DNA of 6,032 bases from an uncultured Rubrobacteraceae bacterium (GTDB taxonomy: Bacteria; Actinomycetota; Rubrobacteria; Rubrobacterales; Rubrobacteraceae): contig CADCUW010000271.1 of NCBI GenBank assembly GCA_902805985.1, positions 1 through 6,032 of the forward strand. The letters run 5' to 3'. Positions 1 through 5,174 of the stretch are shown one piece after another. Under the pieces are notes generated by a model. It was given only the letters and a program-made list of their open reading frames with translations, ran no database searches and was not told the origin of the DNA. The position numbers and the translations under genes are program-made. Within the stretch, counting starts at the first letter, position 1; the number at the start of each line of letters is the position of its first letter.

Positions 1-292
1 CAAGCGCCTCGACGACGCCCTCCACGGGCCGAAGGTCGGCCTCGAAGGCCTCCCGGTAGAGGTGCAGGTAAGGCTCTTCCCAGTCCTCCGGCAGGCGGCG
101 CCCCAGGCGTGCCTCGATCTCCGCGACCATGTATTCGTCCGGGCGGCCGACGAAGCGCTCGACAATCTCGGCCTCGCCGAGGGGCCAGCCGAGATCGGCC
201 AGCACCAGGGCGTCCACGCGCACGGCGATGCGCTCCGAGTCCACGAGCACCCCGTCGCAGTCGAAGATGACGAGCCGCGGCGGACCGATCAT
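1..292 (-). CDS. HAD-superfamily hydrolase (phosphatase-like), N-terminal part, cut by window edge
   Basis: Ninety-seven codons are visible from the ATG at 292-290; the gene continues off the left edge, so the 3' part is missing. Residues 9-19 read IFDCDGVLVDS, the classic HAD motif I (DxD followed by G-[VT]-L-x-D-S), where the first Asp is the phosphorylated nucleophile and the second the acid/base. The helical stretch after it (about 20-80, including FVGRPDEYM and a Leu/Glu-rich segment) fits the alpha-helical C1 cap of subfamily I enzymes such as beta-phosphoglucomutase and small sugar-phosphate phosphatases. Motifs II-IV lie outside the window, so the substrate cannot be named. The protein is probably a soluble cytoplasmic Mg-dependent phosphatase. 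No Shine-Dalgarno sequence precedes this ATG, and a -10-like TACGCT ends seven bases before it, which suggests a leaderless message. An in-frame TTG lies further upstream but also lacks a ribosome binding site. Confidence 0.9.
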   Translation of the reverse strand, partial: MIGPPRLVIFDCDGVLVDSERIAVRVDALVLADLGWPLGEAEIVERFVGRPDEYMVAEIEARLGRRLPEDWEEPYLHLYREAFEADLRPVEGVVEAL

Positions 293-298
293 GCGGGC

Positions 299-304
299 AG
301 CGTA
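299..304 (-). promoter_or_regulatory. Candidate extended -10 for the HAD gene, leaderless
   Basis: On the minus strand TGGTACGCT contains a TGn extension and TACGCT, which has the TAnnnT shape of a -10 element. Six bases separate it from the ATG at 292, so transcription would begin at or next to the start codon. I see no good -35 at 16-18 bp, hence low confidence. Confidence 0.3.
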
Positions 305-583
305 CCAGTTGCGTCGCCGCAACGGGCGGCGCCGGGCCGGCCGCGGACCTTTTCTGCCAACGAGACTACGGATATGTGTAGCGCCGGCCCCGGCTAGGTT
401 TGAGGGGACCAAGCTTCTGGAATCTCGCCGCTGGTAGCCAGAGTCCACGGCTATTCACCTATCTCCGGGTAAGGGGAGTTCTCCGAGCTTCGCCCTGAAG
501 GGGTTCTAGGAAGTTCAGAGAATCGCACTTTTCTCGTGAGTGGCCTTTCATTATGCTCCGAGCTGATGAGTGCAAGGCAACCC
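305..583. other. Divergent intergenic region, HAD gene / reductase gene
   Basis: About 280 bases between divergently transcribed genes. Open frames crossing it have no supporting motif or ribosome binding site. It should hold promoters for both neighbours; the best candidates are the TACGCT at 299-304 (minus) and the TTTTCT/TATGCT pair at 529-557 (plus). I find no strong hairpin, tRNA or recognisable riboswitch in it. Confidence 0.5.
529..557 (+). promoter_or_regulatory. Candidate sigma-A-type promoter for the reductase gene
   Basis: TTTTCT (529-534) and TATGCT (552-557) are separated by 17 bases. The -10 matches TATAAT at four positions; the -35 matches TTGACA at only three. It would give a 5' leader of roughly 35 bases that contains the strong ribosome binding site. 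Pattern match only. Confidence 0.35.
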
Positions 584-594
584 AAGGAGGAGGT
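584..594 (+). promoter_or_regulatory. Strong ribosome binding site fixing the reductase start
   Basis: AAGGAGGAGGT is a near-perfect anti-16S match ending six bases before the ATG at 601. It decides between that ATG and an in-frame ATG at 553, which would place this site inside the coding region. Confidence 0.85.
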
Positions 595-600
595 CACTGT

Positions 601-1182
601 ATGAGGAAGGTGGTCGTGTCGGAGTTCGTGGCGCTGGACGGCGTGATGGAGACGCCCGAGAGGTGGACCCCCCGGTTCGGAAGCGAAGAGCAGCAGCGGT
701 ACAAGTTCGACGAGCTGGCCGCAGCCGACGCCCTCCTGCTGGGACGGGCCACCTACGAAGGGTTCGCCGCCGCCTGGCCCGGCATGATGGAAGGGTACGA
801 GGGACCAGGCCGGGCGGAGCTCCAAGAATACACGGACATGATGAACGGCCACCCCAAGCACATCGCTTCGACCACCTTGGAGGGTCCGCTGGAGTGGAAC
901 AACTCCACCCTCATCGAGGGGGACGTCGCCGAGGGCGTCTCCGACCTCAAGCGGCGGGACGGCAAGGACATCCTCGTCTTCGGCAGCGGCGCTCTCGTAA
1001 ACACGCTGATGGGGGACGACCTCGTGGACGAGTACCGGATCATGGTATTCCCGGTCGTCGTGGGGAGCGGCAAACGCCTCTTCGGGGACGGGACCGGCTC
1101 GACGAAGGCCCTGAGGCTGGTGGAGACGAAGACGTTCGCCTCGGGCGTGGTGGTCCTCACCTACGAGCCAGCCCGCGACTAG
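601..1182 (+). CDS. Dihydrofolate reductase family protein (RibD C-terminal domain-like)
   Basis: A 193-residue protein. It opens with a beta strand typical of the family (RKVVVSEFVALDGVME, residues 2-17), followed by LLLGRATYEGFA (46-57), the conserved G-R-x-T-[YW]-E nucleotide-binding segment. Near the C-terminus are DILVFGSGALVNTLM (123-137), containing the Gly-rich phosphate-binding turn, and the DEYRIMVFPVVVGSGKRLF segment (143-161). This is the RibD_C / YyaP-like fold: a cytoplasmic NADPH-dependent reductase related to DHFR and to the reductase half of RibD. Family members of this size are usually stand-alone and their substrates are mostly unknown, so true DHFR activity or a role in riboflavin synthesis should not be assumed. 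The start at 601 rests on the very strong ribosome binding site and on homology beginning immediately. It is monocistronic, divergent from the HAD gene and convergent with the operon to its right. Confidence 0.93.
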   Translation: MRKVVVSEFVALDGVMETPERWTPRFGSEEQQRYKFDELAAADALLLGRATYEGFAAAWPGMMEGYEGPGRAELQEYTDMMNGHPKHIASTTLEGPLEWNNSTLIEGDVAEGVSDLKRRDGKDILVFGSGALVNTLMGDDLVDEYRIMVFPVVVGSGKRLFGDGTGSTKALRLVETKTFASGVVVLTYEPARD

Positions 1183-1748
1183 TCAAGTACCTGTATTCAC
1201 CGGAGTGCGTGGAAGGGGCGCTCTCCGAAATCCGCATGCGGAATCTCGCATAAACCAGACCGTTGGAGCCACGAGGATGGTCCGAAGGCCGATCCACCAC
1301 GGGACCCGGGGTCTATATCTTGTGGTGGTGGATAAAGATGCGGGGGAGCGGATTGGAAACGGTCGCCGGCGGCGCCCACCCGAATCGTCGGACGGACCCG
1401 CAGGTCCGTCCGACGATTCCCATCTCGCCCCGGCCAAGCGTCCCGGGTATCGCAGCGCAGTTTCTCCGCGAAGACGGGCTCCCTCTCCACCGGCGGCACG
1501 ATGACGATCTTCGGCGATGGATACCCGAGGAAACAGGGCTTTGCCCCCGACCGCGCACGTTCGCCGCCTCCAAGTTGTTCGCCCAGCGTCGAGACTGTCC
1601 CAGTGTTGATGCTGTGGTAACAAGCGCGTTTCGCAAGCGCACAGGGTCGAATCGCGGCTTTCGCGCGAGGAGCTGTCCGATGCGGATCTTCACGACCACA
1701 CCCCGCACCGGCCGTGAGGGTCCGCACCCCGAAAGTTGCCATCGGGCA
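1183..1748. other. Convergent intergenic spacer, about 565 bases, no gene supported
   Basis: This stretch separates the 3' end of the reductase gene from the 3' end of the flavin reductase gene. Open frames cross it on both strands, but none has a ribosome binding site, a recognisable motif or consistent codon use. On the minus strand, about 1560-1430 reads as a peptide with fairly high GC3 (containing PSPKIVIVPPVEREPVF); it might be a decayed gene fragment, but I do not recognise it. Structures seen are a 12-bp palindrome TCCGCATGCGGA at 1231-1242 and the long perfect hairpin at 1382-1419. Transcription from both sides probably ends here. Confidence 0.5.
1382..1419. repeat. Perfect 17-bp inverted repeat with 4-nt loop
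   Basis: GAATCGTCGGACGGACC (1382-1398) is followed by CGCA and then its exact reverse complement (1403-1419). All 17 pairs match. It would form a very stable hairpin in RNA from either strand. No T-run follows on either strand, so it is not a textbook intrinsic terminator, although tail-less hairpins have been proposed as terminators in high-GC actinobacteria. Its place between convergent genes suits a bidirectional terminator. Alternatives are a REP-like or mobile-element-derived palindrome, or a protein-binding site. Confidence 0.8.
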
Positions 1749-2405
1749 TCAGGCGTACGCCTCTGGCTGGAGAACGCCTGTGCCCTCGTGGCGCATGCCC
1801 CAGCCGCGGGCGAGCGACGAAGGATGGACGTTCTTGTCGCCGCCGAAGAACTCCGTGAACTTTATGATGAGCGGGTCCCACCTGACCGGATCGATGTGGT
1901 CCTCCTTGCCGGGGACGAGCAGCCCCTCGGCGACGTGGGTACGCAGTACGGATACCTCGATCGCGTAGCATTCGGCATAGGGCGCCCCGAAGACGTGCAT
2001 CTCCGCGACCTTCGCTTCGAGTTGGACGCTGCACTCCGCCACACGCTCCGCGTTCACGATGTCGGAAGGTATCGGGCTGAGCCCCGCAGCGGAAAACTTG
2101 TCCGGCTCGTAGCGGAAGCCTTTGTTCGCCTTGTGCTCCGGGACCTCCTCGCTGCCCGTCGTCAGGGCGAGCCGGTCGACGGCGCCGACCATGTCTGCGG
2201 AGGCCAGGTTCAGCACGCAGTCGCCGTCCCGGATCAGGTTCTCGGTGGTCTTGGAGGTGGCGTCCAGCCCGAGCATGCACGAGCGGCCGACCCACCAGGC
2301 CGAGGACATAGGGGCGAGGTTCGTCGCGCCGTCCTCGTTGACGGATCTGACGAGGACCACCGGCGTGCCGAAGTAGAGGGCCTTGGGCTGGACTACCTTG
2401 TGCAT
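1749..2405 (-). CDS. Flavin reductase family protein (FMN-binding split barrel)
   Basis: A 218-residue protein read from the ATG at 2405, preceded eight bases upstream by AAAGGAA (2414-2420). The open frame extends much further upstream, but that extension is the antisense of the alkyltransferase gene. Residues 1-70 carry the family hallmarks: a short strand (ALYFGTPVVLVRSVNEDG), the flavin-binding NLAPMSSAWWVG (29-40), and TTENLIRDGDCVLNL (53-67). The middle has a second barrel strand (ECSVQLEAKVAEMHVFG, 124-140). The family uses FMN/FAD, often reduced with NAD(P)H, to supply reduced flavin to a monooxygenase or to reduce other substrates; which applies here is not visible. The protein is probably a cytoplasmic dimer. 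It is last in the operon, 41 bases after the alkyltransferase stop, so it is probably co-transcribed with the sigma factor and DNA repair gene. Its role there is unknown; relief of oxidative or alkylating stress is only a guess. Confidence 0.9.
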   Translation of the reverse strand: MHKVVQPKALYFGTPVVLVRSVNEDGATNLAPMSSAWWVGRSCMLGLDATSKTTENLIRDGDCVLNLASADMVGAVDRLALTTGSEEVPEHKANKGFRYEPDKFSAAGLSPIPSDIVNAERVAECSVQLEAKVAEMHVFGAPYAECYAIEVSVLRTHVAEGLLVPGKEDHIDPVRWDPLIIKFTEFFGGDKNVHPSSLARGWGMRHEGTGVLQPEAYA

Positions 2406-2413
2406 CGGTGCTG

Positions 2414-2420
2414 TTCCTTT
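2414..2420 (-). promoter_or_regulatory. Ribosome binding site of the flavin reductase gene
   Basis: AAAGGAA on the minus strand lies in the 41-base gap after the alkyltransferase stop, eight bases before the ATG at 2405. It supports that start over the longer open frame. Confidence 0.65.
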
Positions 2421-2446
2421 CGACGCGGTTGGTCGGGTCGCCCCCG

Positions 2447-3277
2447 TCACCGTGCCGCCTCCGGCAACGAGCCCTGCGGTGCCGGGCGGCACACCTTGCA
2501 GGGCCGGTAGCCGGCCTCCACCGCCGCGCCCGCAGAGCGGAAGCGCCGGCGGTTTTCGGGCCTTATCCTCCTGGCGTTGCGGCAGGTGGCGTGGCAGAAG
2601 ATCCCCGTGGTAGGCGTGGCGAGGTACGGCGTGCCGGCCAACTCCCCGACCGGCACGCCTTCCCTTTCGAGCAGCCCGACCTTCTCCTGCGGCCCGAAAG
2701 CGTACCCGCCGGTCGTGCCGTCGTTCCTGACGACCCGGTGGCAGGGAATGAGAAGGGGCACGGGGTTGTTCGCCATGACCGTGCCCACGGCGCGGGAGGC
2801 CTTCGGCGAACCGGCCTCGCGGGCGACCCAGGCGTAGGGCCTGACCTCGCCGCGCGGGATGCTTCGTACTACCTCGAGCACCCGTCGTTGGAAGGGCGTC
2901 GTCTCCGAGAGGTCCGCCGGGACCTCGGCTTTCCCCCCGGCAAGCGCCGCGGCCATCCGCTCGGCGAGTCTGCGCGTCCTTTCGTCCGTGCCCCACGAGA
3001 GCAGCCGTCCGAATCGCTTCCTGTAGCGCCGGGCGAACTCCTCGGGCGAGGCGGCTCTCCCGAGAAGGCGCACGCCCCTTGCGCTCACCCCCACGTAGAC
3101 TTCGCCCAAGGGCGATTCGCACGAGAAGAGGCGGTCGGCCCCACGCGAGAGCGCCCGTTCGATCGGCGGATCCGGATCTCCCCGGGGTTCCAGGCGAGAG
3201 GCGGCCTCCCCGAGCAACCGCGCCACACGTTCCTCACCGGCCCGTTCCCCGAACCTTCGCGGTCCTTCATGGTTCAT
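2447..3277 (-). CDS. Methylated-DNA-[protein]-cysteine S-methyltransferase with C-terminal Ada zinc-binding domain
   Basis: A 276-residue protein combining two methyl-acceptor modules. Residues 1-48 are a charged, probably helical extension of unknown function. About 49-115 match the N-terminal ribonuclease-H-like domain of Ogt/MGMT proteins (LFSCESPLGEVYVGV). About 124-207 are the catalytic DNA-binding domain, with the Arg-finger helix SRAVGTVMANNP (161-172) and the active site IPCHRVV (177-183), Cys179 being the suicide methyl acceptor. About 216-265 form an Ada-type zinc domain: TTGIFCHATC (223-232) then RPCKVCRP (258-265), giving C228-x3-C232 and C260-x2-C263. C228 aligns with E. coli Ada Cys38, which takes methyl from phosphotriesters. 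In Ada this domain is N-terminal, followed by an AraC-type helix-turn-helix; here it is C-terminal and the AraC part is absent. The protein should directly reverse O6-alkylguanine damage. The start is fixed by AAGGAGG (3286-3292) and lies one base after the sigma stop codon, implying translational coupling. Confidence 0.95.
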   Translation of the reverse strand: MNHEGPRRFGERAGEERVARLLGEAASRLEPRGDPDPPIERALSRGADRLFSCESPLGEVYVGVSARGVRLLGRAASPEEFARRYRKRFGRLLSWGTDERTRRLAERMAAALAGGKAEVPADLSETTPFQRRVLEVVRSIPRGEVRPYAWVAREAGSPKASRAVGTVMANNPVPLLIPCHRVVRNDGTTGGYAFGPQEKVGLLEREGVPVGELAGTPYLATPTTGIFCHATCRNARRIRPENRRRFRSAGAAVEAGYRPCKVCRPAPQGSLPEAAR

Positions 3278-3278
3278 G

Positions 3279-3845
3279 CTAAAGACCTCCTTTTCCGCTC
3301 GATTCGTCCATAAGAACGCCCAGCCGCCGAACCCCCCGGCGCACCAACGTCTTGCAGGTGTTCTCGGGCCAGCCGGTTATCCCGGAGATCTCCGCGTAAG
3401 GTAAATCCTCGAAGTAACGTAGCGTTACGGCTACCCGCTGGCGCTCGGCCAGCCGTCCGATCGCTTCGAGCGTATCCAGCCAGGCTTCCCTCTCCGTGCC
3501 GGGTGTGGAGCCCGCCGTCTTCCCGGACTGTCCGCCGCCCTCGGGTGTCTCGGCCATGGGTACCTCGCGGCGACCATCGCGCCAGGCGTTGCGTACCACG
3601 TTGAGGGTGATGCGGTACAGCCAGGGACGCAAAGAGAGGATCTCGATGCGCTCGTACGAGTATTTTCCGAGAGCAACGAAAGCCTTCTCGAATGCCTCCT
3701 GCACGGCGTCCTCGGCCGCCGGTGCGTCGCGCAGCAAAGACCGGGCGTAACGGTAGAGTTCGGAGTGGAGACTCTCCACCAGTTCGCGGGGCGCGCAGGG
3801 GTCGCCGGCCGCAAGACGACGGGCCAGCGGGTCTGGCCCTTTCAT
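3279..3845 (-). CDS. ECF-type RNA polymerase sigma-70 family factor
   Basis: A 188-residue protein from the ATG at 3845. Region 2 spans about residues 18-95: RELVESLHSELYRYARSLL, then DAPAAEDAVQEAFEKAF (the core-binding region 2.1-2.2), then RPWLYRITLNVVRNAWRDGRR, the -10-recognising region 2.3-2.4. A Gly/Ser/Thr-rich linker (97-118) leads to region 4 (about 122-178) with RQRVAVTLRYFEDLPYAEIS and the helix-turn-helix GITGWPENTCKTLVRRGVRRL. There are no regions 1 or 3, as expected for the ECF class. The start is uncertain: in-frame ATGs at 3881 and 3875 would add 12 or 10 residues, and none has a strong ribosome binding site (GAGGT before 3845 is the best). ECF factors are often held inactive by an anti-sigma encoded next door; here no membrane or zinc anti-sigma gene follows, only the alkyltransferase. 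It is first in the three-gene operon. Confidence 0.93.
   Translation of the reverse strand: MKGPDPLARRLAAGDPCAPRELVESLHSELYRYARSLLRDAPAAEDAVQEAFEKAFVALGKYSYERIEILSLRPWLYRITLNVVRNAWRDGRREVPMAETPEGGGQSGKTAGSTPGTEREAWLDTLEAIGRLAERQRVAVTLRYFEDLPYAEISGITGWPENTCKTLVRRGVRRLGVLMDESSGKGGL
3286..3292 (-). promoter_or_regulatory. Ribosome binding site of the alkyltransferase gene, inside the sigma gene
   Basis: AAGGAGG lies within the last codons of the sigma factor gene (encoding KGG), eight bases before the ATG at 3277. Its strength and location imply that the two proteins are made from one message with coupled translation. Confidence 0.85.
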
Positions 3846-4132
3846 GCCGCTGCAAACCTCAAGTTCGGTTTCCATACCCATACAACACCACAGGAGCGCA
3901 GAACGTTTCACGCCCCAGAAGAAAGGTGTTTCGACGAACGAAGAGGGTTTCGAAGCTCGACGAACCACGGCTATCCAAGTTCTGGGCGCATTAGCCGACC
4001 GATTACCAAGATGGCGGCGTGGAAACCCCACCGTCTATCAGGCAGCTTTGTATGTGGTTCCCGGGTTACAAAGGCAAGCTGAGGTGGTCTGCGGAGGTTG
4101 CGCGGTCGGCGGCGTCGAAGCAGGTTCTTGCT
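3846..4132 (-). promoter_or_regulatory. Upstream region of the sigma-factor operon, with three GAAAC motifs
   Basis: This gap lies between the DUF1330-like gene and the sigma gene and should contain the operon promoter. On the minus strand GAAAC occurs three times within 50 bases: in TCGAAAC (3953-3947), TCGAAAC (3934-3928) and TGAAAC (3910-3905). The first two copies start 19 bases apart and the last two about 23-24. (T/C)GAAAC resembles the -35 element of many ECF promoters (TGAAAC or GGAAC). TCGACGAAC also occurs twice on the plus strand (3931-3939, 3957-3965). I could not pair any copy with a convincing -10 at 16-17 bases, so the promoter itself is not located. Confidence 0.35.
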
Positions 4133-4462
4133 CTAGGCGTAGGTGTCACCTTCAACTCCGATAATGACATCCGCGTGGGAGATCGCGGATTGCCGGAGGT
4201 ACGCCAGCTCGGCGAGATCCCGGTCCCCCCGGTACGCGTCGAACCGCTCCAGGCTGGGGAAGGAAACGATGTGGATCTCGTGCGGAAGGGGGCCTTCGGC
4301 GGCCGGGGCGATCGGTCGGATGACCCTGTCGATCCGGTCCCCGTAGCTTCGCATGATCCGTGCTGCGTCGGTTTCGAACTCGCGAAACGCGGCCTCTTTG
4401 CCGGGACGGATAAAGAGGCAGGCCACCACAACTATAGGAGAATCCAAAAGGTCCGTTCCCAT
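4133..4462 (-). CDS. Small DUF1330-like (dimeric alpha/beta-barrel) protein
   Basis: A 109-residue protein from the ATG at 4462, preceded by GGAAGGGAG (4473-4465). The sequence has the ferredoxin-like alpha+beta pattern of DUF1330 and related stress-responsive barrel proteins: strand VVVACLFIRPGKEAAFREFE (11-30), a helix reaching IMRSYGDRIDRVIRP (36-50), then HEIHIVSFPSLERFDAYRGD (61-80), where the F-P-S-x-E-x-F-x-A-Y signature is characteristic, and a C-terminal helix and strand ending DVIIGVEG. These proteins usually form soluble dimers; biochemical roles are mostly undefined, though some relatives are monooxygenases or decarboxylases. Family assignment is by pattern, and DUF1330 versus another member of the same clan is not certain. 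It is on the same strand as the sigma operon but about 290 bases upstream of it, so probably a separate transcript. No membrane segment is seen. Confidence 0.8.
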   Translation of the reverse strand: MGTDLLDSPIVVVACLFIRPGKEAAFREFETDAARIMRSYGDRIDRVIRPIAPAAEGPLPHEIHIVSFPSLERFDAYRGDRDLAELAYLRQSAISHADVIIGVEGDTYA

Positions 4463-4768
4463 GACTCCCTTCCGAGGTTGTCCATCCGTAATGCCGCCTA
4501 CGCGGCATGGCCCCCCTCGTGGCGAGAAGCCGGCCCCAACGGTCACGCGGCTGGAGCCGTGGCGCTTGGAGCCGGTTCTTTGGGCGTTCCCGCAAGCCGC
4601 GAACCGGCGGGCTGTTGCCGTCGCCGGATACCATAGCACCACCGAGCCCGGATACCGTCCCGGAGGGCGCATCCTGACCGCAAGCCTTCGCGGCGAAACC
4701 CGAGCTCCTAGTAGCACCTTAGCGCGAGCGCGTTGCAATCGTGCGCCTCGAACCCGACGAAGTGGGGG
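4463..4768. other. Intergenic region between the transposase stub and the DUF1330-like gene
   Basis: About 300 bases with no supported gene. It contains a small perfect hairpin (4491-4508), an 8-bp inverted repeat GCCGGTTC/GAACCGGC (4571-4578, 4601-4608, 22-base loop) and a direct repeat CCGGATACC (4624-4632 and 4648-4656, 24 bases apart). Any of these could belong to the upstream control region of the DUF1330-like gene. On the minus strand just past the transposase stop, a short frame reads FVGFEAHDCNALALRCY and then stops; it is unrecognised and may mark the junction with other decayed DNA. Confidence 0.45.
4491..4508. repeat. Small perfect hairpin upstream of the DUF1330-like gene
   Basis: ATGCCGC, loop CTAC, GCGGCAT: seven perfect pairs, 29 bases upstream of the start codon at 4462. 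It could form in the 5' leader of the mRNA. No T-run follows on the minus strand. Function unknown. Confidence 0.5.
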
Positions 4769-5083
4769 TCAACCCGTCAGGGGCCCTCCTGCGAACAGAT
4801 CGTAGCCAAGGTACCACCTCAAGGAGAGCCGGTCGGCGACCACCCTCATGAGTTGCCGCTCGGAGCGAAGGTCGTCGAAGAACATGACGAGCTGGAGCTT
4901 GAAGAACACCACGGGGTCCACGCTGGGCCTGCCGCCCCCGGCGTAGAGCGGGGCGACCATCTCCCGCACGAACGAGTGGTCGGTCCGCTCTTCCAGGCGG
5001 CGGTAGAAGTGGTCTTTGGGGACTAACTCCTCGAGTGAGACGTCGGGCGGGAACGGGGAGAAGACGCGTTCCTTGAATCCCAT
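4769..5083 (-). pseudogene. IS5/IS1182-type transposase, N-terminal fragment
   Basis: A 104-residue reading frame from the ATG at 5083, preceded by GGAGGT twelve bases upstream, ends at a TGA (4771-4769). The sequence matches the N-terminal DUF772 region common to IS1182/IS5-like transposases: FSPFPPDVSLEELVPKDHFY (7-26), the helical RPSVDPVVFFKLQLVMFFDD (52-71) and RSERQLMRVVADRLSLRWYLGYDL (73-96). Full transposases of this type are several hundred residues and carry a DDE catalytic domain, which is absent here. Similarity appears to end at LGYDL, and neither of the other two minus-strand frames continues it. This is therefore a truncated remnant unable to catalyse transposition, not a simple point frameshift. 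Terminal inverted repeats were not identified. Confidence 0.85.
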
Positions 5084-5137
5084 CACGGCCGGTCGACCTC
5101 CTTCCGAGCATCCACGACCGCATGGTACGCCATCCGC

Positions 5138-5166
5138 TTGCCCGCGCGAGCGCACGCTGCGATACT
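5138..5166 (+). promoter_or_regulatory. Candidate sigma-A-type promoter for the TPR gene, leaderless
   Basis: TTGCCC (5138-5143) and GATACT (5161-5166) are exactly 17 bases apart; each matches its consensus at four of six positions. Transcription would begin seven to nine bases later, at or within two bases of the ATG at 5175. This explains the lack of a Shine-Dalgarno sequence there. Confidence 0.5.
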
Positions 5167-5174
5167 GCCTGGCC

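Noticed and set aside
1640..1670. T-loop-like GGTCGAATCGC, possible tRNA
   Set aside because: No matching acceptor stem, anticodon arm or D arm could be built around it.
1263..2510. Long plus-strand open frame of 415 codons
   Set aside because: It is antisense to the flavin reductase gene over most of its length, has no ribosome binding site and shows no family motif. Long antisense frames are expected in GC-rich coding DNA.
2406..3122. N-terminal extension of the flavin reductase frame (239 extra codons)
   Set aside because: It lies on the same strand as the alkyltransferase gene but in another frame and is Arg/Gly-rich. The true start at 2405 has its own ribosome binding site.
2408..3313. 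Plus-strand open frame of 301 codons
   Set aside because: It is antisense to the alkyltransferase gene, whose motifs are unmistakable; this frame has none.
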